NCBI GenBank assembly: GCA_963719165.1
Contig: CAVRAV010000001.1
Coordinates: 1,736,001-1,800,000 of the forward strand
DNA from: JAOUEA01 sp963719165
GTDB lineage: Bacteria; Actinomycetota; UBA4738; HRBIN12
Direction: 5' to 3'
DNA: 64,000 nucleotides
Numbering within the stretch: position 1 is the stretch's first letter; each line of letters begins with the position of its first letter. A model generated the notes under the pieces. The model was not told the DNA's origin and made no database searches. It saw only the letters and a program-made list of their open reading frames with translations. The position numbers and the translations under genes were made by a program. This document shows, piece by piece, positions 16,901-24,570 of this stretch.

Positions 16901-17138
16901 AGATCTCCTCCACGATCACGAGGTGCTCGAGGACGCCGAGACCGGCGCCGCCTTCGGCGGTGGGCACGGTGGGGCCGAGCACCTCGAGCGCGCCCAGACG
17001 CGGCCAGAGCCATCGCGGGAACGCGTCGTCGCGATCGATGGCCGCCGCGTGCGGCGCGATCTCGCGCTGGGCGAAGTCGCGCACGGCCTCTCGGAGGTCC
17101 TCGAGGGAGATCGCGCCGGGCCCCGTCTCGACCACCAT
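13998..17138 (-). CDS. Acyl-CoA dehydrogenase / acyl-CoA synthetase in one reading frame
   Basis: One uninterrupted frame of about 1046 residues. Residues about 1-390 are an isovaleryl-CoA-type acyl-CoA dehydrogenase (ALAMSEADAGSDVVGSM; MWITNGPDADVLIVYM; FGKPIGSFGLMQGKLADMYV; VFGGMGYVNENAVGRLLRDA; GAGTNEIRRMLIGR). From about residue 400 it is an acetyl-/acetoacetyl-CoA-synthetase-like AMP-forming ligase (WFGGGTLNVATQCVDRWA; AYTSGTTGRPKGAVHVHGG; GWIMGPWEIVGAL; SGGTEIGACF; HGRSDDTLNVAGKRIGPAEV; KTRSAKIVRR). Flavin oxidation of isovaleryl-CoA and activation of acetoacetate fit the divergent leucine operon. The junction GGAGGAGTGAAC would be a GTGA stop-start overlap if one base were removed, so two coupled genes are the main alternative. 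ATG 17138 starts the conserved dehydrogenase N-terminus. Confidence 0.85.
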   Translation of the reverse strand: MVVETGPGAISLEDLREAVRDFAQREIAPHAAAIDRDDAFPRWLWPRLGALEVLGPTVPTAEGGAGLGVLEHLVIVEEISRASASVGMSYAAHSNLCVHNLWRNGTPEQRERWLPRLLSGEHVGALAMSEADAGSDVVGSMRCRAERVDGGWVANGTKMWITNGPDADVLIVYMRAGGEGRVTAFVIEREMEGFVTSPKIDKLGMRGSPTCELVFDDCHIPDDHVLGQPGGGVRVLMQGLESERLVLTGGPIGIMAAAFDLAVPYARERHQFGKPIGSFGLMQGKLADMYVSLESARAYAYRVAAGFDPTGARRQSATTAACLLYASERAVEVALEAIQVFGGMGYVNENAVGRLLRDAKLYTIGAGTNEIRRMLIGRHLTGELGGVNDGGDRFVWTPDAGTIERANVTRLMRAHGIGSLGELTRRSVADIAWFWDAVVRDLDIAFATQYERVLDLGRGPEWATWFGGGTLNVATQCVDRWAAADPSAVAVIWEGEDGDVREATYAELRTLVDGVAAALARLGVRDGDTVAIFMPMAIETVAALMACAKLGAVWVPIFSGFGADAVATRIADAGCEVLITANATLRRGQPVPMKAVADRAIEGAGTVRHVLVWERLPEVPTPMTPGRDRAWADEVDADAPAAAAIAFDAEHPLFIAYTSGTTGRPKGAVHVHGGFLVKIAEEVAYQTDLHRGERLLWVTDLGWIMGPWEIVGALSLGATVVLTEGSPIHPDPGRLWDQVQRHGVTTLGVSPTLVRALISSGPSFVHAADLSSLRLLASTGEPWNPDAYLWLHREVGGGRLPIVNLSGGTEIGACFLSPHPVVPFKVDSLGGPALGMDVDIVDESGVAVVPGEVGELVCRQPWPSMTRGIWGDPERYLSTYWRRIPGVWVHGDWASRDEDGYWFLHGRSDDTLNVAGKRIGPAEVESALATHAAVAESAAVGVPHPVKGEAIWCVVVLRPGSEPTDALAQELRGVVREQLGAAFTPAGVAFAPALPKTRSAKIVRRAVRAALTGEDAGDLSSLEDPSAVEELRRRLGNAAPQEPSPA

Positions 17139-17225
17139 GGGTCCATACCTATCACGAGCCGCGGTGATGGCGCGCGAGGGTATGGTGACCCCCGACCGAG
17201 ACGGCGGAAGGGAAACGGAGCGCAA
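17139..17225. promoter_or_regulatory. Divergent promoter region of the leucine-catabolism locus
   Basis: The 87-base gap between the two divergent units holds a plus-strand TATGGT (17181-17186), which would give a leader of about 35 nt with GGAG before the GTG at 17226, and a minus-strand TAGGTAT a few bases before the ATG at 17138. No clear operator palindrome is seen and no regulator gene is adjacent. Confidence 0.4.
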
Positions 17226-18791
17226 GTGCCCCGACTGGACACACACGCCGAGCCGGGCTCCGCCGATTTCCGGGCGGGGGCGGATGCCATGCGCGCCCTG
17301 GTCGAGGACCTCCAGCGGCGCAAGGAGCGCGTGCGCCTGGGAGGCGGCACGGATGCCATGCAGCGGCATCGAGCACGGGGGAAGCTTCCCGTCCGCGAGC
17401 GCGTGGATCGGCTCATCGACCCGGCGACGGCGTTCCTGGAGCTCTCCCCGTTGGCGGCGGAGGGCCTCTACGACGATCAGGCGCCGGCCGCGGGCATCGT
17501 GACCGGCATCGGCTCGGTGCGCGGGACGCCCTGCGTCATCGTCGCGAACGACGCCACGGTCAAGGGCGGCACTTACTTCCCCGTGACCGTGAAGAAGCAC
17601 CTGCGCGCGCAAGAGATCGCCATGGAGAACCGGCTCCCCTGCATCTACCTGGTGGATTCCGGTGGCGCCTTCCTGCCGCTGCAGGCCGACGTCTTCCCCG
17701 ACCGCGATCACTTCGGGCGCATCTTCTTCAACCAGGCGCGGATGTCGTCGGCGGGGATCCCGCAGGTCGCCGCGGTGATGGGCTCATGCACGGCAGGGGG
17801 CGCGTACGTGCCCGCCATGTCGGATGAAACCGTCATCGTCCGGGGGACCGGCACGATCTTCCTCGGCGGGCCTCCGCTCGTGAAGGCGGCCACCGGCGAA
17901 GACGTGAGTGCCGAGGATCTCGGCGGCGCCGACGTGCACGCCCGCCGAAGCGGCGTGGCGGATCACGAGGCCGCCGACGACGAGCACGCGCTGCGGCTGG
18001 TCAGGGAGATCGTGGCGAACCTGAACCTCCCGGGCGGGCGGGCCTGGGAGGTGACCGACCCCGTGGAACCGGCCGTGGCCGTCGGGGATCTCTACGGCGT
18101 GGTGCCGGGCGATCTCAGCGTGACCTACGACGTGCGCGAGGTGATCGCCCGGATCGTCGACGGATCGATCCTGCACGAGTTCAAGGCGCTGTACGGCGAC
18201 ACCCTCGTGTGCGGGTTCGCGCGGATCTTCGGCCACCCCGTGGCGATCCTCGCGAACAGCGGGATCCTCTTCTCGGAGTCCGCGCTCAAGGGTGCGCACT
18301 TCATCGAGCTGGCGGCGGCGCGCGGCGTTCCGCTCGTCTTCCTGCAGAACATCTCGGGTTTCATGGTGGGTCGCGAGTACGAGGCGGGCGGCATCGCCAA
18401 GGACGGGGCCAAGCTCGTGACGGCCGTCGCCTGCGCGAACGTCCCGAAGTTCACCGTGGTGATCGGCGGTTCCTTCGGCGCCGGGAACTACGCCATGTGC
18501 GGCCGCGCGTACGGTCCGCGTCAACTGTGGATGTGGCCCAACGCCCGCATCTCGGTGATGGGGGGACGCCAAGCCGCCTCCGTGCTCACCACCGTCGGCG
18601 GCGATCCCGCGCAGGAGCAGGAGATCGTGGACCGCTACGAACACGAGGGCAGCCCGTACTTCGCGACGGCACGCCTGTGGGACGACGGGATCATCGACCC
18701 GATGGACACGCGCGAGGTGCTGGCGCTCGGGCTCGACGCCGCGTCACGCGCGCCCATCGCTCCCACGGCCTTCGGGGTGTTCCGGATGTGA
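17226..18791 (+). CDS. mccB: Methylcrotonyl-CoA carboxylase carboxyltransferase (beta) subunit
   Basis: A 521-residue acyl-CoA carboxyltransferase. It shows RLGGGTDAMQRHRARGKLPV, the N-terminal crotonase half with VKGGTYFPVTVKKHLRAQEI and CIYLVDSGGAFLPLQADVF, the oxyanion-hole region GSCTAGGAYVPAMSDE, and the C-terminal half with VFLQNISGFMVGREYEAGGI, KLVTAVACANVPKFTVVIGG and GNYAMCGRAYGPRQLWMWPN, diagnostic of the methylcrotonyl-/geranyl-CoA group rather than propionyl-CoA carboxylase. It transfers carboxyl from carboxybiotin of the alpha subunit to 3-methylcrotonyl-CoA in leucine breakdown. GTG start with GGAG upstream; its TGA overlaps the next start (GTGA). Confidence 0.92.
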   Translation: MPRLDTHAEPGSADFRAGADAMRALVEDLQRRKERVRLGGGTDAMQRHRARGKLPVRERVDRLIDPATAFLELSPLAAEGLYDDQAPAAGIVTGIGSVRGTPCVIVANDATVKGGTYFPVTVKKHLRAQEIAMENRLPCIYLVDSGGAFLPLQADVFPDRDHFGRIFFNQARMSSAGIPQVAAVMGSCTAGGAYVPAMSDETVIVRGTGTIFLGGPPLVKAATGEDVSAEDLGGADVHARRSGVADHEAADDEHALRLVREIVANLNLPGGRAWEVTDPVEPAVAVGDLYGVVPGDLSVTYDVREVIARIVDGSILHEFKALYGDTLVCGFARIFGHPVAILANSGILFSESALKGAHFIELAAARGVPLVFLQNISGFMVGREYEAGGIAKDGAKLVTAVACANVPKFTVVIGGSFGAGNYAMCGRAYGPRQLWMWPNARISVMGGRQAASVLTTVGGDPAQEQEIVDRYEHEGSPYFATARLWDDGIIDPMDTREVLALGLDAASRAPIAPTAFGVFRM

Positions 18792-19567
18792 GCGACGTGG
18801 CCGTCTTCCGCGAGGGCCCCGTCCTCACCCTCACCCTGGATCGTCCCGAGCGGCGGAACGCGCTCGACCCTGCCCTGATGGGCGAGCTCGCGGATCGGAT
18901 CGTGGAGGCCGAGGCGGACCGGGAGGTACGCGTGCTGGTGCTCGCCGGCGCGGGGCCCTCGTTCTCCGCGGGCGCCGACATCGGTTGGATGCGCGCGAGT
19001 CGCGACCTCACCCCGGAGGAGAACCTCGGGGACGCGGTCGCTTTGCGCGATGCCTTCGAGCACGTGAACGGCTGCTCGAAGGCCGTGATCGCGCGCGTAC
19101 ACGGTGCAGCGATCGGCGGCGGCGCCGGGCTCGTGGCGTGCGCGGACGTGGCCGTCGCCTCCGACGGCGCCCGATTCGCGTTCGCCGAGGCGCGCCTCGG
19201 CCTGATCCCCGCCACGATCGCCCCCTACGTCCTGCGCGCGATCGGGCCCGGCCACGCACGCGCGCTTTTCACCAGCGCCCGATCCTTCGGCACCGACGAC
19301 GCGCTGCGCATAGGGCTCGTGCACCGCATGGTCGCGGAGGCCGCCCTCGACGAGGCCGTGGACGACGCCGTCGAGGCGTGCCTGCTCTGCGGACCGCGAG
19401 CGGTGGCCGAGGCCAAGCGCCTGATCCGCGATGCGACCGCGGCGTTCGATCTCCCGGACCTCTCCGAGCGAATCGCGGCAGCGCGGTCGAGCGAGGAAGG
19501 GCAAGAGGGCCTCTCCGCTTTCCTCGAGAAACGGGCTCCGGCGTGGGCGCCATCCAGCGGCTCCTGA
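18788..19567 (+). CDS. Enoyl-CoA hydratase (probable methylglutaconyl-CoA hydratase)
   Basis: A 259-residue crotonase-fold enzyme: LTLTLDRPERRNALDPALM, the CoA-binding FSAGADIGWM, the oxyanion-hole HGAAIGGGAGLVACADVAVA and FAEARLGLIPATIAPYVLRA, where the glutamates expected in hydratases are present. Position between the two carboxylase subunits makes 3-methylglutaconyl-CoA the likely substrate. The GTG start overlaps the stop of mccB and its 3' end overlaps the alpha-subunit start by 25 bases, indicating coupled translation within one operon. Confidence 0.9.
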   Translation: MSDVAVFREGPVLTLTLDRPERRNALDPALMGELADRIVEAEADREVRVLVLAGAGPSFSAGADIGWMRASRDLTPEENLGDAVALRDAFEHVNGCSKAVIARVHGAAIGGGAGLVACADVAVASDGARFAFAEARLGLIPATIAPYVLRAIGPGHARALFTSARSFGTDDALRIGLVHRMVAEAALDEAVDDAVEACLLCGPRAVAEAKRLIRDATAAFDLPDLSERIAAARSSEEGQEGLSAFLEKRAPAWAPSSGS

Positions 19568-21267
19568 TCGCCAACCGCGGGGAGATCGCGGTGCGCATCG
19601 CGCGCGCGTGCCGCGAGCTGGGCATCGGCGTCGCGGCGGCCGCAGGCCCGGGCGACCGCGAGGCGCTGCACGTCGCGCTCGCCGACCGCTCCGTGGAGGT
19701 GGCTTCGTACCTGGACGGCGCGGGGCTCGTGGCCGCGGCGCTGCAGGTCGACGCGGACGCGGTGCACCCGGGCTACGGGTTCCTCTCGGAGCGGGCGTCG
19801 TTCGCCCAGCTCGTCCTCGACGCGGGCCTGCGGTGGGTCGGACCACCCCCGGACGCGATGCGACGCCTGGGCGACAAGATCGAGGCGCGCGCGCTCGCGC
19901 GGGCGTCGGGCGCCCACGTGGTGCCGGGGTCGGACGCGCAGGCGGTCACCGACGACGACCTGGCGCGCGAGGCCGACCGCCTGGGGTATCCGGTGCTGGT
20001 GAAGGCGGCCGCCGGCGGCGGGGGACGAGGGATGCGGGTCGTGCACGAGCCCTCAGCGCTCCCCGGAGCGCTCAAGGAGGCGCGCGCGGAGGCCGCCGCC
20101 GCCTTCGGTGACGGGCGCGTGTTCCTGGAGCGGCGGCTCGAGCGAGCTCGTCACGTGGAGATCCAGGTGCTGGTGGACAACTCGGGCGACGGCGTGCACC
20201 TGGGCGAACGAGACTGCTCCTTGCAGCGACGGCACCAGAAGGTGCTCGAGGAGGCCCCCTCGCCCGCGGTCACCCCGGAGCTGCGCCAGGAGCTGGGTCA
20301 GGCCGCCCTCGCGGTGGCTCGTTCCGCGGGCTACCGGGGGGCGGGCACCGCCGAGTTCCTGCTGCGCTCCGACGACACCTGGGCGTTCCTCGAGATGAAC
20401 GCGCGGCTCCAGGTGGAGCACCCGGTCACCGAGGGGGTCACGGGGATCGATGTGGTGAGAGCGCAGCTCACGATCGCCGGCGGCGAAGCGCTTCCGTGGG
20501 CCCAGGGGGACGTGCACATCAACGGCCACGCCGTGGAGGCGCGCGTGTACGCGGAGGATCCTGCAGCGGACTTCCTCCCCTCCACCGGGCGGGTCGATCT
20601 CCTGTCGATGCCGCGCTGGCCGGGCGTGCGGATCGACACCGCTCTGCGCGAGGGCGACCAGATCGGGCTCGGCTACGACCCTTTGCTCGCCAAGGTCATC
20701 GCCGTGGCCGAGGACCGGCCGGCCGCCCTCGCGAGGCTGGCGGCGGCGCTCGCCGAAGTGAGGATCGTGGGCGTCACCACCAACCTCGGATTCCTGCTGG
20801 ACGCGCTCGCCCATCAGGATGTCGTAGAGGGCCGTGCGGACACCGACTGGGTCACCGAGGTCTGGCGCCCGGACGTGCCGCCCCTGCCGGATCACGTCAC
20901 GGCGGCGGTGCACGGGCGCGACGCCTGGCACGCGTTCGGGGGCGCCACCCCCGACCCCGACGTCGTGGTTGCGGGCACGCACGCGCAATACCGCGGCTGG
21001 GCCTACGATCTGCAGGACGAGCTCGCGCCCGCGCCGGCCGCGCTCTCGGGTGGCTCACTGAGCGCCCCGATGCCCGCATCGGTGGCGGACGTGGTGGTGG
21101 GGGTCGGGGATGTCGTCGCGACGGGACAGGTGGTGGTGGTGTTGGAGGCGATGAAGATGCACCTGCGCATGCGTGCACCCGCGGCGGGCATCGTTCGCTC
21201 GATCCACGCCTCCCCCGGCGACGTCGTTGCCAAGGGTCAGGTCTTGCTCGAGGTTGAGGAGCCGTGA
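19543..21267 (+). CDS. mccA: Methylcrotonyl-CoA carboxylase biotin carboxylase (alpha) subunit
   Basis: A 574-residue biotin-dependent carboxylase subunit. Biotin carboxylase: RLLIANRGEIAVRIARACRE, YGFLSERASFAQLVLDAG, ATP-grasp KAAAGGGGRGMRVVH, HVEIQVLVDN, LGERDCSLQRRHQKVLEEAP, FLEMNARLQVEHPVTEGVTG. A C-terminal BCCP domain carries the biotin-lysine motif VLEAMKMHLRM followed by DVVAKGQVLLEVEE. The region between is shorter than in long alpha subunits (typically about 650 residues). It carboxylates its own biotin for MccB. GTG 19543 sits inside the end of the hydratase gene; its TGA overlaps the HMG-CoA lyase start. Confidence 0.92.
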   Translation: MGAIQRLLIANRGEIAVRIARACRELGIGVAAAAGPGDREALHVALADRSVEVASYLDGAGLVAAALQVDADAVHPGYGFLSERASFAQLVLDAGLRWVGPPPDAMRRLGDKIEARALARASGAHVVPGSDAQAVTDDDLAREADRLGYPVLVKAAAGGGGRGMRVVHEPSALPGALKEARAEAAAAFGDGRVFLERRLERARHVEIQVLVDNSGDGVHLGERDCSLQRRHQKVLEEAPSPAVTPELRQELGQAALAVARSAGYRGAGTAEFLLRSDDTWAFLEMNARLQVEHPVTEGVTGIDVVRAQLTIAGGEALPWAQGDVHINGHAVEARVYAEDPAADFLPSTGRVDLLSMPRWPGVRIDTALREGDQIGLGYDPLLAKVIAVAEDRPAALARLAAALAEVRIVGVTTNLGFLLDALAHQDVVEGRADTDWVTEVWRPDVPPLPDHVTAAVHGRDAWHAFGGATPDPDVVVAGTHAQYRGWAYDLQDELAPAPAALSGGSLSAPMPASVADVVVGVGDVVATGQVVVVLEAMKMHLRMRAPAAGIVRSIHASPGDVVAKGQVLLEVEEP

Positions 21268-22205
21268 AGGCGAGGGAAGTCGTGAAGGCGAAAGCCGTGC
21301 AGGGGGCAGCCGTGAAGGGAGCCGAAGACAGCGTTCCTAAGGAGGTGACGGTCGTCGAGGTCGGGCCTCGCGACGGCCTCCAGAACGAGGAGGGTCTCGT
21401 GCCCGCCGAGGCGAAGGTCGCGTTCGTCGATGCGCTCGCGGCGGCCGGCCTCCCCGTCGTTGAGGTCACGTCGTTCGTGAGCCCGCGCGCCGTCCCACAA
21501 CTCGCGGACGCCGAACAGGTCGTCGCCGGGATCCACCCCCGCGACGGCGTCCGCTACCCGGTGCTCGTCCCCAATATGCGCGGCCTGGACCGCGCCGAGC
21601 GGGCCGGAGTGGGAGCGATCGCGGTCTTCACGGCGGCGTCCGAGTCTTTCACGCGAGCCAACATCGGCATGAGCATCGGGGGCTCCCTGCACACGTTCGG
21701 ACCCCTGCTCGCCCGCGCGGCGGAGCGGGGATGGTGGCGCCGCGGGTACGTCTCCACGGCGTTCGGCTGCCCGTATGAGGGGGCGGTGGACGCCGGCAAG
21801 GTGGTCGAGGTCGCGGAGATGCTGCTGGGTCTCGGATGCGACGAGATCTCGATCGGCGACACGATCGGCGTCGCCGAGCCGGACGACGTGCGCCGCGTGG
21901 GCACGATGCTCCTCGACCAGATCCCCGTCGAGCGCATCGCGCTGCATCTGCACGACACTCACGGGCGCGCGCTGGAGAACGTCCGAGCGGGGCTTGAGCT
22001 GGGGATCGCCGTCTTCGACGCCTCGGCGGGGGGCACGGGCGGATGCCCGTACGCTCCGGGCGCGCCCGGCAACCTCTCGACGGAGTCGCTCTGCGAGCTC
22101 CTGGACGACCTGGGGATCGCGCACGGCGTAGACATCGACGCCGTGCGCGCGGCGGCCGCGGGCATCGCGCGGTACGTGGGCGACGCCCACGAACGACGGG
22201 TTTGA
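21264..22205 (+). CDS. mvaB: Hydroxymethylglutaryl-CoA lyase
   Basis: A 313-residue DRE-TIM metallolyase splitting HMG-CoA to acetyl-CoA and acetoacetate, the last step of the leucine route. Motifs: VEVGPRDGLQNEEGLVPAEA, VPQLADAEQVVAGI, AASESFTRANIGMSI, the metal-binding HLHDTHGRALENV, and GTGGCPYAPGAPGNLSTESL containing the catalytic loop cysteine region. The GTG start (21264) overlaps the stop of mccA as GTGA. The first about 20 codons are an unusual repeat-like extension (three GTGAAGG units) ahead of the conserved domain; a start near the AAGGAGGTGACG at 21341 is a weaker alternative. Confidence 0.92.
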   Translation: MKAREVVKAKAVQGAAVKGAEDSVPKEVTVVEVGPRDGLQNEEGLVPAEAKVAFVDALAAAGLPVVEVTSFVSPRAVPQLADAEQVVAGIHPRDGVRYPVLVPNMRGLDRAERAGVGAIAVFTAASESFTRANIGMSIGGSLHTFGPLLARAAERGWWRRGYVSTAFGCPYEGAVDAGKVVEVAEMLLGLGCDEISIGDTIGVAEPDDVRRVGTMLLDQIPVERIALHLHDTHGRALENVRAGLELGIAVFDASAGGTGGCPYAPGAPGNLSTESLCELLDDLGIAHGVDIDAVRAAAAGIARYVGDAHERRV

Positions 22206-22237
22206 GGACAAGGGGAGCGGTACCGCCTGGGGGACGC

Positions 22238-23113
22238 TCAGACCGTCCAACCCGCGACGCCGATCAGGCCCGCATCGTCGCCTAGCTCGGCGGGCACGAT
22301 CCTGATCGGTTGCGGCATGGCCATGGGCCCGAAGGTCTCGAGGGCCTCGCGCAACGATCCGTACAGCGCCTCCCCCACCAGCCCGAGGCCCCCGCCGACG
22401 ACGATGAGCTCCGGCGAGTACAGGTGCGCGAGGTTCGCGACGCCGACGCCGGCGGCGGCGACGATCGACTCCCAGATCGACGCTGCGACAGGGTCTCCCG
22501 CGCGCGCCGACTCGATGACGGCGTGCCCCCGCGCGGACAGCGACGCCGCCTGTGCCATGCGGTCCAGCGCGCTGCCGCTCGCGGACTCCTCCAGCGTACG
22601 CCGGCCCGGGTCCGCCCGCCGATCGATCACGGTGTGTCCGACCTCCGCGAGCGAACGACGACCTCGGGCGAGGCGGTTGCCGAGGATGACGCCGCTCCCC
22701 ACGCCGGTCGACAGCGTCAGGTACACCATGTCGCTCGTTCCCCTGCCCGCGCCGAATCGGTGCTCGCCCACGGTCGCCAGGTCGGCGTCGTTGGCTATGT
22801 CGACGGAGAGTCCCGTCGCCTCCGAGAGGCGCTCGGAGGTGAGATGGATCGGCCAATGCGACGGCAGGTTCGGGGCGAACTCCAAACGCCCTTCCTCGTA
22901 GTTCACCCGACCTGGCAATCCCACGACCGCGCGCACCGCGCCGCTGCCGTGCGCGACGCTCGTCATCAACGCCACGAGATCGTCGGGATCCTGATCGGCG
23001 ACGGCCGTTCGCTCGACGTCACGGTCGACGACGGCCCCGTGCGCGTCGACGAGCCCGACGCGTGTGTGCGTGCCACCGAGATCGACTGCGACGATCGGGG
23101 GCCCTTGCCTCAC
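22238..23113 (-). CDS. ROK-family sugar kinase (glucokinase-like)
   Basis: A 291-residue ROK kinase. ATP motif VAVDLGGTHTRVGLVD opens the protein; the sugar-binding stretch is ANDADLATVGEHRFGAG, then YLTLSTGVGSGVIL and GHTVIDRRADPGRRTLEE. The family's C-x-C-x(4)-C zinc ligands after GHT are absent (ADPGRRT instead), so it is a zinc-less ROK. Adenine-binding region is VVGGGLGLVGEALY. It likely phosphorylates glucose or a related sugar in the cytosol. GTG 23113 begins the conserved domain; it is only 4 bases beyond the stop of the upstream oxidoreductase, suggesting one operon. Confidence 0.88.
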   Translation of the reverse strand: MRQGPPIVAVDLGGTHTRVGLVDAHGAVVDRDVERTAVADQDPDDLVALMTSVAHGSGAVRAVVGLPGRVNYEEGRLEFAPNLPSHWPIHLTSERLSEATGLSVDIANDADLATVGEHRFGAGRGTSDMVYLTLSTGVGSGVILGNRLARGRRSLAEVGHTVIDRRADPGRRTLEESASGSALDRMAQAASLSARGHAVIESARAGDPVAASIWESIVAAAGVGVANLAHLYSPELIVVGGGLGLVGEALYGSLREALETFGPMAMPQPIRIVPAELGDDAGLIGVAGWTV

Positions 23114-23117
23114 GTGA

Positions 23118-24056
23118 TCACACCATGGTGATGAGGAGCTTGCCGAGGGTGTGCTCGGTCGCGAAATCCGCGATCGCTGCCGCCGCATCCTCCAGGGGAT
23201 AGGTCCGACGCGCGGCGACGTGGACCTCCCCACGCACGACGAGTTCCGCGACGGCACGCAGGAGCCCCGGGTCGCCGCCGGTATTCGACACTGCGACGCC
23301 GTCGATGTCGGTGGCCTCCCCGGCCCCGCCCACCACCGAGGTCGCCCGGCCGCCCTCGCGGACGAGGCCAGCGGCCGCGGCGAACGCCTCCTGGTCTCGG
23401 TTCACCGCATCGATGAGCGCGTCGAGCCCGCGGGGGAATCGTTCGCGGACGACTCCGAGGAGGTCGCCGGTGTAGTCGATCGTCTCCGACGCTCCCAGCC
23501 CGGTCACGAGATCTTCATCGCCGGGGCGCACCGAAGCGACCACGCGGGCTCCCCGAAGCGCCGCCATCTGGATCGCGAACGTGCCGACACCCCCGGTCGC
23601 TCCCACGATCAAGACGCTCGACCCCTCGATCGGGCCGAGAGCCTCGACGGCGCTCATCGCCGTGGTGCCGGCGACGGGGAGCGCCCCGGCGTCGGCGTCG
23701 ACGAGGCCCTCGGGGATGAGCGCCAGCGAGGCGGCCTGCGGATTCGCGAACTCCGCGAACGCCCCGTCGTGGATCGCCCCCTTCATGCCCATCATGCCGA
23801 ACACCCGGTCGCCCGCCGAAAGACCGTCGACGCCTTCCCCGATCGTCAGGATCTCGCCCGCGAGCTCGTTGCCTACGATGGCGGGGAACTCATAGGGCAG
23901 GTACTCGCGCATGGCCCCGGCCGCGACCCCCACGTCGAAGGCGTTCACGGAAGACGCTCTCACGCGCACGAGCGCCTCGCCGGGTCCCGCCGCCGGCTCC
24001 GCCAGGTCTATCACCGCGGGTGGCTGATCGAACGCCGCCAACGCCAATGCCCTCAT
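23118..24056 (-). CDS. Zinc-type alcohol dehydrogenase-like NADPH:quinone oxidoreductase
   Basis: A 312-residue MDR-superfamily enzyme: VRVRASSVNAFDVGVAAGAM, EFPAIVGNELAGEI, GVDGLSAGDRVFG, and the Rossmann SVLIVGATGGVGTFAIQMAA. No structural zinc cysteines are present, consistent with the quinone oxidoreductase branch. The ATG at 24056 shares its A with the stop codon of the degraded threonine aldolase frame (TGATG) and has GGGGAGGGG upstream; a GTG one codon earlier is possible. Physiological substrate unknown. Confidence 0.88.
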   Translation of the reverse strand: MRALALAAFDQPPAVIDLAEPAAGPGEALVRVRASSVNAFDVGVAAGAMREYLPYEFPAIVGNELAGEILTIGEGVDGLSAGDRVFGMMGMKGAIHDGAFAEFANPQAASLALIPEGLVDADAGALPVAGTTAMSAVEALGPIEGSSVLIVGATGGVGTFAIQMAALRGARVVASVRPGDEDLVTGLGASETIDYTGDLLGVVRERFPRGLDALIDAVNRDQEAFAAAAGLVREGGRATSVVGGAGEATDIDGVAVSNTGGDPGLLRAVAELVVRGEVHVAARRTYPLEDAAAAIADFATEHTLGKLLITMV

Positions 24057-24473
24057 CACGTCCCCTCCCCTTTGGATGTCGGAAGAACCTCGAGCTCGCC
24101 GGCATCATTCCCGCGTCGACGCGGACGCGAGCGGAGCAACCGGCTCACGACGTCCGCCGCCTCCTCGGGCGTGAAGCCGAGCGTAGCGTCGCCCACGTCC
24201 AGCTCGACCTCCGCCGAACCCGGCGGCGTCGGCCAGGACCGCGCCCAGGTCCAGCTGGGCCATCGTGCCGCTGGGCAGGAACGCGCTGGCGGGCTTGCCG
24301 AGCAGGCGGGTGACCTCTGACTCCAGCTCCTGCACCACGCCACCGTCGCCGGAGCGGTCGCTCTGGGTATCCGCGGGGATCGCGGAGAGCTGTTCGCCGG
24401 GACTCTGGAGGCCGTGCCAATGCACGAAGCGCTTGCAGGACCGCCTGAGCGCCTCGTCGTCGTCCGCCGGCAT
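24056..24473 (-). pseudogene. Internally deleted threonine aldolase remnant
   Basis: The N-terminal 73 or so residues match low-specificity L-threonine aldolase (CKRFVHWHGLQSPGEQL ... LLGKPASAFLPSGTMAQ), then the sequence jumps directly to the family C-terminus in a different frame (AEVELDVGDATLGFTPEEAA DVVSRLL). About 230 residues including the PLP-lysine region are missing, so no enzyme can be made. The 5' end keeps a perfect leaderless promoter (TAGGCT, 6 nt before the ATG) and the 3' end keeps its TGATG overlap with the oxidoreductase, so the deletion is internal to a once intact operon. Collapse in assembly is an alternative. Confidence 0.7.
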
Positions 24474-24479
24474 CGCGTT

Positions 24480-24485
24480 AGCCTA
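24480..24485 (-). promoter_or_regulatory. Leaderless -10 box TAGGCT
   Basis: TAGGCT with a 6-nt gap (AACGCG) to the ATG at 24473. It now drives the aldolase remnant and probably the downstream oxidoreductase and ROK kinase. Confidence 0.6.
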
Positions 24486-24570
24486 TCGGGCGCCGACCGG
24501 CCGGTTGGAACCCACGGCCCCCCGGCGTTCGGGAACGACCGTTTCACGAGGCCCACAGGGCAGGGACACG

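Noticed and set aside
14293..17013. A 906-codon frame antiparallel-phase within the dehydrogenase-synthetase gene, and other very long shadow frames (for example 33957-36851 minus)
   Set aside because: Composition is Arg/Gly/Ala-rich without motifs, while the overlapping frame is full of family motifs; long shadow frames are expected at this GC content.
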